Source of the DNA: Pelagicoccus sp. SDUM812003
GTDB taxonomy: Bacteria > Verrucomicrobiota > Verrucomicrobiia > Opitutales > Opitutaceae
Reading direction: 5' to 3'
Assembly (NCBI RefSeq): GCF_031127815.1
Contig: NZ_JARXHY010000007.1
Coordinates: forward strand, 124,001-188,000
DNA: 64,000 nucleotides
Every line of letters begins with the position of its first letter. The first letter of the stretch is position 1. Below the pieces are notes generated by a model, which saw nothing but the letters and a program-made list of their open reading frames with translations, was not told the DNA's origin and made no database searches. Both the position numbers and the translations under genes were made by a program. Of the stretch, positions 44,399-52,570 are shown piece by piece.

Positions 44399-45775
44399 AT
44401 GAGCTCTGGGGTTCAAACGTTTCGCAAGCAAAGCGAGGTCGCTCTGTCGGCCAAGGAGCTCTTCGCCTGGCATGGGCGTCCCGGAGCCTTCTTGCGCCTG
44501 AGCCCGCCCTGGGAAAAGGTGGAGCTGCTGCGCGAGGACGAAGGTCTGGGGGTGGGCAAGCGTATCGAGATCTCCTTAAAGACGCCTTTTGGCAGGCGGT
44601 CTTGGAAAGGGGAGCACGTCGAATGCGAAAACGGTAGCCATTTTGTCGATACGCAGGTTCAAGGTCCGTTTCGTTCCTGGAACCACCGGCACCGATTCGA
44701 ATGGATCAACGATACCCGTTGTCGCATGTCGGACGAGATTGAATACGAACTGCCGCTTGGAGGCTTGGGCCGTGGCGTCGCTGGTTCGATGGTTCGCGAA
44801 AAGCTGGAGCGGATGTTCGAATACCGCCATCAGCTGATCGCTTCCGATGTCGCCTTTCGCAAAGCCGCGCCGGCCACCGGGTCGCTTCGCGTGCTGGTCG
44901 CCGGCGGCAGCGGCTTTCTCGGGCAGCAGCTGATCGCCTTCCTCGGCACGCAAGGCCATCGGGTGCAGACGCTGACGCGCCATCCGAAAAAGCCGGGCGA
45001 TATCCGTTGGGATCCGGCGAAAGGGGAGATCGAGCTGGCGCGGCTGGAAGGCTTCGACGCGGTGATTTCCTTGATGGGGCAGTCGCTTTTTTCGGGACGT
45101 TGGTCGGAGGAGCGAAAGCAGGGGCTTTGGAAGAGCCGCGTGGACGCCACCCAGTTTCTGATCACTGCGCTCACCCGCTTGGAAAGTCCGCCCAATCGCT
45201 TCCTCGGCGGGTCGGCCGTCGGTTTCTACGGCCAGAAAAGCGATGGCCTGGTGGATGAGTCTGCGAAACGGGGTGCCGGTTTCTTGGCCGACCTCTGCGA
45301 CGCGTGGGAAGCTGCCGCCTACCGGGCCGAAAGCTTGGGCTGTCGGGTCGCCTTGCTGCGCACCGGAGTGGTGCTCGATCCCCGCGGTGGAGCCCTCGCT
45401 CAGATGTTGCCAGCCTTTCGACTCGGACTTGGCGGGCCGCTGGGCGATGGCCAGCAAGGGTTCCCTTGGATCGCATTGGAAGATTGGGTGAAAGGCGTGA
45501 CGTGGACTTTGTTGCAGCCGAAACTCCATGGCCCGGTCAACCTGACCGCCCCGGAAACGCTGAGCCAAGGGGCGTTCGCTCGCAAGCTCGGGGCGCGTCT
45601 CAGGCGACCCGCGATCCTGCCCGCACCGCAGTTCGCCCTGCGCGGCGCCCTTGGCCAAATGGCCGATGAGCTTCTGCTGAGCGATTTGCAGATCTATCCG
45701 CGCGCCTTGGAAAACAGCAAGTACCCTTTCCAGCTGCCCAAGCTCGACGACGCCCTAGCGTTTTCCCTGGCCTGA
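44399..45775 (+). CDS. SRPBCC domain fused to a TIGR01777-type NAD(P) epimerase
   Basis: 458 residues. Residues 1 to about 155 form an SRPBCC (START-like) ligand-binding module with the PF...SWNHRHRFEWI...D pattern; the rest is a YfcH-type short-chain dehydrogenase starting with the glycine motif VLVAGGSGFLGQQLIAF. Its active-site region (GSAVGFYGQKSDGLVDE) holds the Tyr of YxxxK-like extended SDRs, and it ends in the DUF1731-like tail. This fusion occurs in several bacteria; the substrate is unknown. It follows phrB by one base and is likely co-transcribed, as seen in other genomes. Confidence 0.85.
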   Translation: MSSGVQTFRKQSEVALSAKELFAWHGRPGAFLRLSPPWEKVELLREDEGLGVGKRIEISLKTPFGRRSWKGEHVECENGSHFVDTQVQGPFRSWNHRHRFEWINDTRCRMSDEIEYELPLGGLGRGVAGSMVREKLERMFEYRHQLIASDVAFRKAAPATGSLRVLVAGGSGFLGQQLIAFLGTQGHRVQTLTRHPKKPGDIRWDPAKGEIELARLEGFDAVISLMGQSLFSGRWSEERKQGLWKSRVDATQFLITALTRLESPPNRFLGGSAVGFYGQKSDGLVDESAKRGAGFLADLCDAWEAAAYRAESLGCRVALLRTGVVLDPRGGALAQMLPAFRLGLGGPLGDGQQGFPWIALEDWVKGVTWTLLQPKLHGPVNLTAPETLSQGAFARKLGARLRRPAILPAPQFALRGALGQMADELLLSDLQIYPRALENSKYPFQLPKLDDALAFSLA

Positions 45776-45923
45776 GGAATCGCTGCCTCCGTTTTCCCAG
45801 GCCAGTCGTCTATTAGATTAACGCATTCCGTAGTCGACCCTGCGAGGCGGATCGCTTAGCGTTTAATCCCGTCTTCAACTAATCTTGACTAAGTAGAGTA
45901 AGAAACCCAAATATACGCTCACT

Positions 45924-46880
45924 ATGGCAAAAGCATTCCCTAACATAATCGCCGCGATCGGCAACACCCCGCTCATCAAGCTGAACCGTCTCACAGAGGG
46001 TTTGGCTGCTGACGTTTACGTGAAGTGCGAGTTCTTCAACCCGCTCTCCAGCGTGAAGGATCGTATCGGTCGCGCCATGATCGAGGCCGCCGAGAAGGAA
46101 GGAAAGCTCGGTCCGGACAGCATCATCGTGGAGCCGACTTCCGGAAACACGGGCATCGCGCTGGCTTTCGTGGCTGCCGCCAAGGGCTATCGCTTGGTGC
46201 TGACCATGCCGGAAACCATGTCCATGGAGCGTCGGGTGCTGCTTCGCATGTTGGGAGCCGAACTGGTGCTCACCCCGGGCCCTAAGGGTATGCCGGGCGC
46301 CATCGCTCGCGCCCAGGAGCTGCTCGAAGAGTATGGCGAGAAGGCGTTCATGCCGCAGCAGTTCGAGAATCCGGCCAATCCGGAGGTGCATCGCCAGACC
46401 ACCGCGGAGGAGATCTGGGAAGCGACTGAAGGCAAGATCGACGCCTTCGTGGCTGGCGTGGGCACAGGTGGCACCATCACTGGGGTCTCCGAGGTCATCA
46501 AGAGCCGCAAGGAATTGTTCACCGTCGCAGTCGAGCCGACTAACAGCCCGGTGATTTCTGGTGGTCAGCCAGGTCCGCACAAGATCCAAGGCATCGGGGC
46601 CGGTTTCATCCCCAAGAACTGCAACAAGGATATCATCGACGACGTCATCACCGTGACCAACGAAGACGCGTTCCAAACCGCTCAGGACCTCGCCCTCAAG
46701 GAAGGCATCTGTGGCGGCATCTCCTCCGGAGCCAACGTATGGGCGGCCTTGCAGCTGGCCAAGCGTCCGGAAATGGCTGGCAAGACCATCGTCACGGTGG
46801 CCTGCAGCTGCGGCGAGCGCTACATCAGCACTCCATTGGGCGAAAAGGCCCGAGCCGAAACGACCGGAGCAACCGCTTAG
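45924..46880 (+). CDS. cysK: Cysteine synthase A (O-acetylserine sulfhydrylase)
   Basis: 318 residues. It makes cysteine from O-acetylserine and sulfide with PLP. The PLP lysine is Lys45 in SSVKDRIG. The substrate loop [10 protein letters not shown] and the PLP phosphate-binding glycine loop [13 protein letters not shown] are intact, and [13 protein letters not shown] closes the site. Cysteine supply also serves Fe-S cluster building, but no nifS/iscS is next to it. A strong terminator follows. The upstream gap contains TTGACT, too close to the start for a normal promoter to be certain. Confidence 0.95.
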   Translation: MAKAFPNIIAAIGNTPLIKLNRLTEGLAADVYVKCEFFNPLSSVKDRIGRAMIEAAEKEGKLGPDSIIVEPTSGNTGIALAFVAAAKGYRLVLTMPETMSMERRVLLRMLGAELVLTPGPKGMPGAIARAQELLEEYGEKAFMPQQFENPANPEVHRQTTAEEIWEATEGKIDAFVAGVGTGGTITGVSEVIKSRKELFTVAVEPTNSPVISGGQPGPHKIQGIGAGFIPKNCNKDIIDDVITVTNEDAFQTAQDLALKEGICGGISSGANVWAALQLAKRPEMAGKTIVTVACSCGERYISTPLGEKARAETTGATA

Positions 46881-46923
46881 CGTTCGGGCCGAGCGATCTC
46901 CAGCTGATCGACCGTTTTTTAGC

Positions 46924-46953
46924 GGGCCTCCCTTCGCCGGGGAGGCCCCTTTT
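46924..46953 (+). terminator. Intrinsic terminator of cysK
   Basis: GGGCCTCCC at 46924-46932 and GGGAGGCCC at 46940-46948 form a perfect 9-bp stem, followed by C and TTTT. Confidence 0.88.
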
Positions 46954-47004
46954 CATTTGTATCGACCCACGGGCGCGCCGGGGCGTCTCCGAGCGCCGAC
47001 GGCC

Positions 47005-47040
47005 GCAACTGTTGATTGCGACGTTGCAAATAACAGTTGC
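47005..47040. promoter_or_regulatory. Dyad upstream of the comF-type gene
   Basis: GCAACTGTT at 47005-47013 and AACAGTTGC at 47032-47040 are exact inverted copies of 9 bases with an 18-base spacer, about 70-105 bases before the start at 47109. It could be an operator or an RNA hairpin. Confidence 0.35.
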
Positions 47041-47108
47041 TCTGGAGGCGATCGCCTTTTTGGGGTGGCGCCTGGGGCGAGTGGGCTTAGGTTTAAGAGG
47101 TTACCCTT

Positions 47109-47846
47109 ATGTTGCCTCGTTTGTTCAGCCGTTGTTTCGAAGCCTTCACCGCGGCCGCCTTTCCGTCCCAGTGCGTGGAATGCGGCGGATTGGTGGAGGC
47201 GCGGAGCGACTTTGCCAGCGTCTGCGTCGCGTGCTGCGATCGCGTCCAGTTGGTGCGGGAGCCGAAGTGCCTGACCTGCGGATTTCCGTTTTTCGGCGAG
47301 ACGGAGTCGAAGGCGGGCTGCATGCATTGCGAGCACCTGAGCCCGGTCTTTGGGCAAGGCTGGTCGGTGTCGCTGTTTCGCGGCCCGGTGCGGCATCTGA
47401 TTCACGAGTTGAAGTATGAGCGGGGATTCTGGGCCTTGCGCGACATCGCTGCCATGGCCCGCCTGGGGCCAGGATTGCGGGAGTTCGTCGGCGACGCGAT
47501 TCTGCTGCCGGTGCCGTTGCACGCTCGTAAAATGAGGGAGCGGGGCTACAACCAGAGCGAGTTGATCGTTCGCGAGCTGGCGAAGGTGTTTCCGGACAGC
47601 GAGATGGGGGACGTCTTGGAGCGGCGCGTGGATACCGTTTCGCAGACGCGGTTCAACCGGCGCGAGCGGGTGCGCAACCTGAAAAATGCCTTTTCATTGC
47701 GCCGAAACCGTGCCATACAGCCCGGCCGACGCTATGTTATCGTCGATGACGTTTTTACGACAGGCTCGACGCTCAATGCCTGCGCTCACGCGCTGGAGCA
47801 GGCGGGGGCCGGTCGCATAGATGTCTTGACTATCGGGCATGGCTAG
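47109..47846 (+). CDS. ComF-family phosphoribosyltransferase-like protein
   Basis: 245 residues. The N-terminal double zinc ribbon has CVECGG, CVACC, CLTCGF and CMHCEH. The type I phosphoribosyltransferase domain has YVIVDDVFTTGSTLNACAHAL (PRPP loop). In competent bacteria ComF helps bring ssDNA through the inner membrane for natural transformation; in others its role is unclear. It is preceded by a dyad and followed by accD after 40 bases. Confidence 0.88.
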   Translation: MLPRLFSRCFEAFTAAAFPSQCVECGGLVEARSDFASVCVACCDRVQLVREPKCLTCGFPFFGETESKAGCMHCEHLSPVFGQGWSVSLFRGPVRHLIHELKYERGFWALRDIAAMARLGPGLREFVGDAILLPVPLHARKMRERGYNQSELIVRELAKVFPDSEMGDVLERRVDTVSQTRFNRRERVRNLKNAFSLRRNRAIQPGRRYVIVDDVFTTGSTLNACAHALEQAGAGRIDVLTIGHG

Positions 47847-47886
47847 ACCTGATCCCAAGCGATTTTTCAACTAGAAGGCTCTGACA

Positions 47887-48747
47887 ATGGCACTCTTTCA
47901 AAAACCGAAGTACTCGACCGTAATCGTCAAAAAGAAGGACATTCCGCAGGGGATGTGGAAGAAGTGCCCGGTTTCCGGCGAGATCATCTACAACAAGGAA
48001 CTGGAGCAGAACCAGAACGTGGTGCCCAAGAGCGGCTACCATTTTCCCATCACTGCCCGCAAGCGCATCCAGAGTCTGCTTGACGAGAATAGCTTCAAGG
48101 AGGAGGACCGCGATCTCATGCCGGGCGATGCTCTGGAGTTCGTGGATTCCAAGCCCTATCCGGAGCGCGTGGCTCAGTATCAGAAGAAGACCGGCGAAAA
48201 GGAGTCGCTCATCAGCGGTCTGGGCAAGATCCAGGGGATCCCGGTTTCCATCGCGGTGTTCGATTTCCAGTTCAGCGGCGGTTCTCTGGGTTCGGTCGCC
48301 GGGGAGAAGATCACGCGAGCCATCGAGCGGGCCATCAAAAACAAGATCCCGTGCATTGTGATTTCCGCCTCTGGCGGCGCTCGCATGCAGGAGGGCATCC
48401 TCAGTCTGATGCAGATGGCCAAGACCAGCGCGGCGCTCAGTCGGCTTTCGGCGGCCCGGCTGCCATTCATATCGATCCTCACCGATCCGACCGCGGGTGG
48501 AGTGACGGCGAGTTTCGCTACGTTGGGCGACGTCATCTTGGCCGAGCCGGGCGCTCGCATCTGTTTCGCAGGGGCTCGGGTGATCAAGGAGACCACCAAC
48601 GCGGAGCTGCCGGAAGGCTTCCAGTCCGCGGAATTCCTGTTTCAGCGTGGACTCATCGATCAGATCGTGCCTCGCACCGAGATGCGGGCCCGACTGCACG
48701 AGCTGCTGGCTGCTCTTTACCTGAAAAAAGAGCCAGAGTCCGCATAA
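47887..48747 (+). CDS. accD: Acetyl-CoA carboxylase carboxyltransferase beta subunit
   Basis: 286 residues. With AccA it moves a carboxyl group from biotin to acetyl-CoA to make malonyl-CoA. The crotonase-fold core is intact ([24 protein letters not shown], shown by its SGGARMQEG box, and [15 protein letters not shown]). The N-terminal zinc ribbon that should have two C-x2-C pairs instead reads KCPVSG and VVPKSG: Cys27, Ser30, Val46, Ser49. Zinc binding is therefore unlikely unless other residues help. It is followed by folC after 41 bases, a common accD-folC pairing. Confidence 0.94.
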   Translation: MALFQKPKYSTVIVKKKDIPQGMWKKCPVSGEIIYNKELEQNQNVVPKSGYHFPITARKRIQSLLDENSFKEEDRDLMPGDALEFVDSKPYPERVAQYQKKTGEKESLISGLGKIQGIPVSIAVFDFQFSGGSLGSVAGEKITRAIERAIKNKIPCIVISASGGARMQEGILSLMQMAKTSAALSRLSAARLPFISILTDPTAGGVTASFATLGDVILAEPGARICFAGARVIKETTNAELPEGFQSAEFLFQRGLIDQIVPRTEMRARLHELLAALYLKKEPESA

Positions 48748-48788
48748 CGTAAGGAAGCGGGAGCGCCGCGGCCCTCCCGTCGAACGCC

Positions 48789-50093
48789 ATGCCTGATCTC
48801 AGCTCCTACGAGGCAGCCCGCGAATGGTTGTATTCGCTCAAGAATGCGGGGTCGAAATACGGAATCGACCGTATGGAACGTTTCGCGGATGCGCTTGGGC
48901 AGCCGCAGCGCAGCTTTCCGTCAATCCACGTCGCTGGCACCAACGGGAAGGGGTCGACCTGCGCCATGTTGGAGCAGGTGTTTCGCGACCAAGGGTTCAA
49001 AACGGGGCTTTCGACGTCGCCGCACCTGGTTCGGCAGGGCGAGCGCATTCAGGTGAACCGCCGCATCCTCAGCGAGGAGGCGATTCTGGATTTCGTGCGC
49101 GAACTGGCTCCCTTGGCGAGCGCGATTGCCCAGCCTGATGCGGAGTTGCACCCGAGTTTCTTCGAGTTCATGACGGCCATGGCGTTTCTGCGTTTTCAGC
49201 GTGAAGCGGTGGACATCGCCTTGGTGGAGGTGGGGCTCGGCGGGCGGCTGGACGCGACCAACGTTTTGGTGCCGGAGTGCAGCGTGATCACTTCCATCGG
49301 ATTGGACCACTGCGAAATCCTAGGAGACTCCCACGCCGCGATCGCTCGGGAGAAGGGCGGCATCATCAAGCCTGGCGTGCCCGTGGTGGCGGGGCTGCTG
49401 CCGGAGGACGCCATGGCGGAAGTGCGAAGCATTTGCCGCGAGCGCGGCTGCGAGCTCATCACGGTAGCGGAGCGTTTCGGCGAGGATTTGGAAAGCTTTC
49501 CTCGGACCAATCTGTACGGACGCTACCAGCGCATCAACGCCGCCATTGCCATGACGGTGGTGGAGGCGATGGCGGGGCGTTTCGGCTTGGACCGCGCGAC
49601 CGCCGAAGCCAGCTTGGCCTCCGTTTCCTGGCCCGGTCGCTGGGAAGAGCGGCAGCTGCGGCATCGGAAGATCGTTTTCGATGTCTCGCACAATTCCGAA
49701 GGAGCGCGTTGGCTGGACGACAACTTGGCCGATTTGGTCGAGCGCAGCGGCGGAGCTAAGCCTGACGTGGTGATGGGCGTGATGGGCGGCTATCGAGCCA
49801 GCAGCCTGGTGCCGGTGGCGGCGAAGTGGGCCCGCAGCATCACCTTCGTGGTGCCCCAGCAGAGTCGAGCCTGTTCGCTGGAGGAGCTAGCGTCGTTCGT
49901 GCCCGACGATTTCGAGGGGGCGGTGGAGCGGGGCGAGATCGCTCGGATCTTTCCGTCGAAAGGCGTCTGCTCCCTCGATCAGCACGGAGCCCCTCCTCTG
50001 GTGGTCACGGGTTCGATCTACCTGATCGGCGAGATTTGGGATCGGTTTCTGGAAGAGAGCCCGCTTGGGCAAGGCGCGTTGCAGGATTTCTAA
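48789..50093 (+). CDS. folC: Folylpolyglutamate synthase / dihydrofolate synthase
   Basis: 434 residues. It adds glutamate to dihydropteroate and folates. The Mur-ligase ATP loop VAGTNGKGSTCAMLEQVF is near residue 50. The LVEVGLGGRLDATNV segment and SIGLDHCEILGDSHAAIAREK with the carbamylated-Lys region EKGGIIKPGVP are present. The C-terminal domain has FDVSHNSEGARWL. It lies directly downstream of accD on the same strand. Confidence 0.93.
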   Translation: MPDLSSYEAAREWLYSLKNAGSKYGIDRMERFADALGQPQRSFPSIHVAGTNGKGSTCAMLEQVFRDQGFKTGLSTSPHLVRQGERIQVNRRILSEEAILDFVRELAPLASAIAQPDAELHPSFFEFMTAMAFLRFQREAVDIALVEVGLGGRLDATNVLVPECSVITSIGLDHCEILGDSHAAIAREKGGIIKPGVPVVAGLLPEDAMAEVRSICRERGCELITVAERFGEDLESFPRTNLYGRYQRINAAIAMTVVEAMAGRFGLDRATAEASLASVSWPGRWEERQLRHRKIVFDVSHNSEGARWLDDNLADLVERSGGAKPDVVMGVMGGYRASSLVPVAAKWARSITFVVPQQSRACSLEELASFVPDDFEGAVERGEIARIFPSKGVCSLDQHGAPPLVVTGSIYLIGEIWDRFLEESPLGQGALQDF

Positions 50094-50193
50094 GGGCCCG
50101 GCGGAGACAGGCGAGAGCGCGAAACGCACCTGTCCGATTTCGGGGGCTTCCCTCTGCGATGGCGATTTTTCGGATCGATTTTTGAAAACACTA

Positions 50194-50222
50194 TTGACAG
50201 ACGGGTCCGAACTTGGATTTTC
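50194..50222 (+). promoter_or_regulatory. Candidate promoter of tRNA-Lys/tRNA-Thr
   Basis: A perfect TTGACA at 50194-50199 lies 48 bases before tRNA-Lys. At 17-base spacing the -10 box reads ATTTTC, a poor match. It shares the TTGACA-(A)GAC context with the tRNA-Asn promoter. Confidence 0.45.
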
Positions 50223-50241
50223 GGGGGCCTTTCCAATTCAT

Positions 50242-50317
<76 letters not shown>

Positions 50318-50363
50318 ATTTCCTAAAGGTGCACGGTCCCGCGCCGTTATCAGACAAAGCCAC

Positions 50364-50439
50364 GCCGGCGTAGCTCAATTGGTAGAGCAACTGATTTGTA
50401 ATCAGTAGGTTGCGGGTTCGAGTCCCATCGCCGGCTCCA
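50364..50439 (+). tRNA. tRNA-Thr (anticodon TGT)
   Basis: Acceptor GCCGGCG/CGCCGGC is fully paired. The anticodon loop TTTGTAA region within CTGAT-TTGTAAT-CAG gives TGT. The T arm has GCGGG against CCCAT, with one C-A mismatch. The discriminator is T and CCA is encoded. 46 bases after tRNA-Lys, likely one transcript. Confidence 0.93.
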
Positions 50440-50445
50440 TTTTCC

Positions 50446-50477
50446 AAAAACCGCTTTCCGCGAGAAGGCGGTTTTTT
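50446..50477 (+). terminator. Terminator after tRNA-Thr
   Basis: AACCGC (50449-50454) pairs with GCGGTT (50468-50473), extended by an A/T run; TTTTTT follows. A weaker CCCC/GGGG hairpin with T-rich end (about 50583-50606) precedes rpmI and could be an attenuator for ribosomal protein control. Confidence 0.75.
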
Positions 50478-50634
50478 CGTATCGGCTGGCCGCGACGAAC
50501 AGGGCGGCTCGCCCGAGCGAAACCTGACCGGAATCGCGGCGGCCATCGAGCTCGCCGACGCCTGCCGAAAATTCCCGTCTTTCCCCTTTACACAGGGGGG
50601 CTTTTGTATCTTTGTCTTCGGTTTCTTCAAAGTC

Positions 50635-50829
50635 ATGCAAAAGACCAAGAAATCCATAGCAAAGCGCTTCAAGCTTACCGGCAACGGCAAGCTCCGTCGT
50701 CGCTCACCTGGCCAGCGTCACCATCTGCACCAGAAGAGCACCAAGCAGAAGCGTAACCTCAACAGGGACAAGTCCGTCTCCGACGGCCGTCAGGCAGACC
50801 TCATGCGCGGTCTTCCCCACGGTCTCTAA
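50635..50829 (+). CDS. rpmI: 50S ribosomal protein L35
   Basis: 64 residues from the ATG at 50635, which gives the family start MQKTKKSIAKRFKLTGNGK. The sequence is strongly basic (RRRSPGQRHHLHQKSTKQKR), as usual. It is followed by rplT after 86 bases. The translation factor gene infC, which heads this operon in most bacteria, is not upstream; two tRNA genes are there instead. Confidence 0.93.
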   Translation: MQKTKKSIAKRFKLTGNGKLRRRSPGQRHHLHQKSTKQKRNLNRDKSVSDGRQADLMRGLPHGL

Positions 50830-50915
50830 GACCCTGTTACGACGAGAATTATTTCGATTGGGTAAATACTTAGTAGGCGACCTAACGAAATCGAGCACTA
50901 GAAAGATCACCAAAC

Positions 50916-51287
50916 ATGCCTAGAGCAACAAACGCACCCGCATACAACAAGCGTCGCAAGAAGATGCTGAAGCAAGCCAAGGGCTACTTCGGCAACAAGT
51001 CGCGACTCTACCGCTACGCGAAGGAAGCAGTGGCCCACGCCCTGCAGTACGCCTATCGCGACCGCCGCGCCAAGAAACGCACCTGGCGCCAACTCTGGAT
51101 CGTCCGCATCAACGCCGCTTGCCGCGCGGAAGGCATCAGCTACAGCCGATTTACCGAGGGCCTCAAGGCTGCGGAAGTCGTGCTCGATCGCAAGATCCTC
51201 GCTGATCTCGCTGTGAACGATCCCGTCGCGTTCAAGGGACTGGTCGAAAAGGCCAAGGACGCCCTGAAGGCGAAGGCAGCCGCCTAG
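50916..51287 (+). CDS. rplT: 50S ribosomal protein L20
   Basis: 123 residues. Starts [20 protein letters not shown] with the standard RNA-binding N-terminal helix ([19 protein letters not shown]) and the globular part with [20 protein letters not shown]20 represses its own operon in several bacteria by binding the leader. A strong terminator follows. Confidence 0.95.
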   Translation: MPRATNAPAYNKRRKKMLKQAKGYFGNKSRLYRYAKEAVAHALQYAYRDRRAKKRTWRQLWIVRINAACRAEGISYSRFTEGLKAAEVVLDRKILADLAVNDPVAFKGLVEKAKDALKAKAAA

Positions 51288-51360
51288 AGCGGGCTCGTTC
51301 CACACGACATTCCGAAGCTCGCTAAAAAGAGCTCGGACATCTAAATTTAGCCTTTCATCA

Positions 51361-51397
51361 AAAGGAGTTCGGGTATCTGCTCGAACTCCTTTTTTTC
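51361..51397 (+). terminator. Intrinsic terminator after rplT
   Basis: GGAGTTCG at 51364-51371 and CGAACTCC at 51382-51389 form a perfect 8-bp stem, flanked by AAA and seven T. Confidence 0.9.
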
Positions 51398-51416
51398 ATT
51401 TTCGACCCACTTGTTG

Positions 51417-51471
51417 GGCGGATCCAAGATCCGCCGTCGTCCAGTCCCATTCCAAGCGGATCAGCGATCCG
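51417..51471. repeat. Two related palindromes before pheS
   Basis: GGCGGATCCAAGATCCGCC (51417-51435) and CGGATC-AGC-GATCCG (51457-51471) share the core CGGATC-N3-GATCCG. They lie between the rplT terminator and the pheS start, 22 bases before the ATG for the second one. They may be REP-like or an operator/leader of pheST. Confidence 0.6.
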
Positions 51472-51492
51472 TCCCGCACCGATTTCCAGACC

Positions 51493-52533
51493 ATGGAAGA
51501 AGAACTCAAAAACATCGTAGAAACCGCGAAGAAGAAAGTCAGCGCCGTGAGCAGCCGCGCTGGATTCGAAAGCATCAAGGCGGAGATCACCGGCCCCAAC
51601 GGAGCCTTGACCAAGGTCATGAAGGGCATGGGCTCCGTTCCCAAGGAGGATCGTCCGGCCTTCGGCAAGATGATCAATCAGGCCAAGCAGCAGATTCAAG
51701 GCTTCTACGACCAGGCGCTCGAGGCCATCGAGAACGCGGAGCTCGCCGCCCGCATCGGTCCGGCGATCGACCCATCGCTGCCTTCGGTGGAGCCCGGTCC
51801 GGGCAGTCTTCATCCGCTTACCAAGGTTCGGGAGGAAATCTGCAGCATCTTCAAGCAGATCGGCTTCACGGTGGTGGAAGGCACGGAAGTGGAAACGGAG
51901 TACTACTGCTTCGACGCTTTGAACACGCCGGCCGATCACCCGGCTAGAGATTTGCAGGACACGTTCTATCTGCCTGACGACGCCCGGTTCGGCAATGTAT
52001 CCAAAAAGGAAGACGAGCGCTACCTGCTGCGCACGCACACCTCTTCGGTCCAGATCCGCACCATGCTCAAGGAGAGGCCGCCGCTGCGGGTCATTTCTCC
52101 GGGCCGCTGCTTTCGCCGCGACACGGTGGACGCCACGCACAGCGCCAATTTCCATCAGATCGAAGGGTTGTACGTGGACGAGAACGTGACCGTTCGCGAC
52201 CTCAAGGCGGTGCTCGACTACTTCTTCGAGCAACTGCTAGGCAAGGGAACCAAGACCCGCTTTCGTCCGCACTTCTTCCCGTACACCGAGCCGAGTTTCG
52301 AGGTCGATTTCTCCTCGAGCCATCTTGCGAAGCTGGGCAGCGAGTGGGTGGAAATCGCCGGCTGCGGCATGGTCGAACCCGCGGTTTTCGACTCCGTCGG
52401 CTACGATCCGGAGACGTATTCCGGTTTCGCCTTCGGCATGGGGATCGAGCGCATCGCCATGATTCTCTACGGCATCGACGACATTCGCTACTTCTACCAA
52501 AACGACGCCCGCTTCCTGTCGCAGTTCGCCTAA
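51493..52533 (+). CDS. pheS: Phenylalanyl-tRNA synthetase alpha subunit
   Basis: 346 residues. It forms the alpha2-beta2 enzyme with PheT. The N-terminal coiled coil binds tRNA; class II motifs follow: HPLTKVREEICSIFKQIGF, RTHTSSVQIRTM (motif 2 region), and the motif 3 segment GFAFGMGIERIAMILYGI. PheT follows after 37 bases. Normal length. Confidence 0.96.
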   Translation: MEEELKNIVETAKKKVSAVSSRAGFESIKAEITGPNGALTKVMKGMGSVPKEDRPAFGKMINQAKQQIQGFYDQALEAIENAELAARIGPAIDPSLPSVEPGPGSLHPLTKVREEICSIFKQIGFTVVEGTEVETEYYCFDALNTPADHPARDLQDTFYLPDDARFGNVSKKEDERYLLRTHTSSVQIRTMLKERPPLRVISPGRCFRRDTVDATHSANFHQIEGLYVDENVTVRDLKAVLDYFFEQLLGKGTKTRFRPHFFPYTEPSFEVDFSSSHLAKLGSEWVEIAGCGMVEPAVFDSVGYDPETYSGFAFGMGIERIAMILYGIDDIRYFYQNDARFLSQFA

Positions 52534-52570
52534 GCGAACGTGTATCCAAAATCCCTAACACTTTCCTACA

